Source of the DNA: an uncultured Chlorobiota bacterium
Lineage (GTDB): Bacteria > Bacteroidota > Bacteroidia > Bacteroidales > JAADGE01
Length of the DNA: 16,881 nucleotides
Direction: 5' to 3'
Assembly (NCBI GenBank): GCA_947311125.1
Contig: CAMZKI010000088.1
Location: 1-16,881, forward strand
Made by a program: the position numbers and the translations under genes. Each line of letters starts with the position of its first letter. The first letter of the stretch is position 1. Shown one piece after another: positions 15,779 to 16,881 of this stretch. Below the pieces are notes generated by a model. It was given only the letters and a program-made list of their open reading frames with translations, had not been told where the DNA came from and ran no database searches.

Positions 15779-16881
15779 CTAAAGGTCATATTTTTTCTTT
15801 TTGTATCTGAATGTATCTCTTGATATTCCTAACAATTGAGCGGCTCTTGTTTGATTATTATTTGTCTTTTCCAAAGCTTTTTTCAGAAGTTCTTTCTCAA
15901 ATTCTTCCATGGAAATTCCCTCATCCGGAATTACAAAATTATACGGATGGCATTCTTTTTCGATGCAGTTTGCATCTCTTATTTCTCCGGGCAAACAGTC
16001 TTCGTGCAATATTGTATCTGTTTCTAATATAACGGCTCGTTCCATAACATTTCTCAATTCTCTTATATTTCCCGGCCAATCATATTGCATCATTAAATCT
16101 AAAACTTTCGGATCGATATCTTTTACATTTTTTCTGAATTGAAGATTGAATTGTTCAATAAAAAACTTGATAAGATCCGGTATGTCTTCTTTGTGTTCTC
16201 TGAGTGTGGGGATTGTTATTTGAAAAACTTTAATCCGGTAATATAAATCTTCCCTGAAAAGTTTGTCTTCCACTGATTTTTTAAGGTTTTTATTTGTTGC
16301 TGCTATAATCCGGATATCAACCGGGATATCAACGGTTCCGCCAAGTCTTCTGACTGTCCTGTTTTCCAAAACATTCAGAAGTTTTAACTGAGTCGTTTGG
16401 TTTATTTCTCCTATCTCATCTAAAAAAACAGTTCCGCCTTCTGCAACTTCAAAAAGCCCCTTTTTTTGTTTTTTTGCATCTGTAAATGCCCCTGTTTCAT
16501 ACCCGAAAAGTTCGCTTTCCAAAAGCGTTTCCGGTAACGAAGAACAGTTTATGGTTACAAACGGTTTGTCTTTTCTGTTACTTTCGTTATGAATTGCTTT
16601 TGAGAATAAATCTTTTCCGGTTCCGCTTTCGCCGAGAAGAAGAATTGTTGTTGTTTCCGTTCTGGCAATTTTTTTAGCAAGTTGTTTCAGGCTTTTTATT
16701 TTTTCAGACTCTCCTATAATATGATTGAAAGTTACGGAATCCTTTTTTTCTCTTTTAAGCAGTTGAATTTCTTTTTCTTTTTCTATTTTATCTTTAATGT
16801 TTTTTATTTTTACATTAATTTCCTCAAAAGAAAAAGGTTTGTTTATGTATTCGTGTGCTCCGGCTTTAATGGCACTGACAG
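15779..16881 (-). CDS. Sigma-54-dependent response regulator, NtrC family, 5'-truncated by the window edge
   Basis: This is a cytoplasmic transcription activator that remodels sigma-54 RNA polymerase using ATP. The reading frame is open to the window edge, so its start is outside; 366 residues are visible. The first about 16 (SAIKAGAHEYINKPF) are the end of a phospho-receiver domain with its conserved Lys-Pro. A helical linker (about 17-48) leads to the AAA+ domain (about 52-285): Walker A GESGTGKD (83-90), the sigma-54 contact loop GAFTDA (130-135, a variant of GAFTGA), Walker B VFLDEIGE (151-158), and WPGNIRELRNVMERA (268-282). A Fis-type helix-turn-helix ends the protein (about 340-362, NNQTRAAQLLGISRDTFRYKKKK). 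A shorter frame from an internal TTG at 16522 is not the real start, since Walker A lies upstream of it. A histidine kinase is expected nearby outside the window. A role in nrfHA control is suggested only by position. Confidence 0.95.
   Translation of the reverse strand, partial: VSAIKAGAHEYINKPFSFEEINVKIKNIKDKIEKEKEIQLLKREKKDSVTFNHIIGESEKIKSLKQLAKKIARTETTTILLLGESGTGKDLFSKAIHNESNRKDKPFVTINCSSLPETLLESELFGYETGAFTDAKKQKKGLFEVAEGGTVFLDEIGEINQTTQLKLLNVLENRTVRRLGGTVDIPVDIRIIAATNKNLKKSVEDKLFREDLYYRIKVFQITIPTLREHKEDIPDLIKFFIEQFNLQFRKNVKDIDPKVLDLMMQYDWPGNIRELRNVMERAVILETDTILHEDCLPGEIRDANCIEKECHPYNFVIPDEGISMEEFEKELLKKALEKTNNNQTRAAQLLGISRDTFRYKKKKYDL

Overview
This is an AT-rich window in which every supportable gene lies on the minus strand, so the biological order runs from high to low coordinates. 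It looks like an anaerobic or facultative member of the Bacteroidota. The evidence is three proteins with type IX secretion (T9SS) sorting domains, a SusC-type TonB-dependent receptor with an ECF sigma factor and a FecR anti-sigma factor, promoter-like sites of the TTG / TAnnTTTG class, and A/T-rich leaders without Shine-Dalgarno sequences. Genus cannot be decided from the window.

Region A (about 16881 to 11471) is a respiratory module. It begins with the 3' part of an NtrC-type sigma-54 activator that runs off the right edge. Next come nrfH and nrfA, the membrane tetraheme quinol oxidase and the pentaheme ammonia-forming nitrite reductase. A hairpin terminator follows, and then the two overlapping genes of a System II cytochrome c maturation pair (ResB/CcsB-like and CcsA-like). 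The nine NrfHA heme sites need covalent heme attachment, so the maturation pair is a functional partner of the reductase.

Region B (11323 to about 86) is a cell-surface regulatory and degradative locus. It holds an ECF sigma factor, a secreted 347-residue T9SS cargo protein of unrecognised function, a terminator, two secreted C10 (streptopain-like) cysteine peptidases of 556 and 1304 residues, a FecR-type anti-sigma factor, and a SusC-like receptor with an N-terminal STN signalling domain. In most loci of this kind the sigma and anti-sigma genes are neighbours; here three secreted-protein genes sit between them. Just after the sigma gene is GGGTAGGG-N17-CGTC, which has the layout of an ECF promoter. 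I infer a peptide-sensing and peptide-import locus: surface C10 peptidases cut protein, SusC (with a SusD expected off the left edge) imports the peptides, and STN-FecR-sigma signalling controls expression.

The left edge (1 to 154) is a perfect 70-bp foldback inverted repeat made from the SusC gene itself. It is probably an amplification or assembly artefact at a contig end. It creates a false C-terminus for SusC, whose true sequence is cut off there. No tRNA, rRNA, CRISPR array or insertion sequence was seen, and no gene-free stretch exceeds 300 bases.
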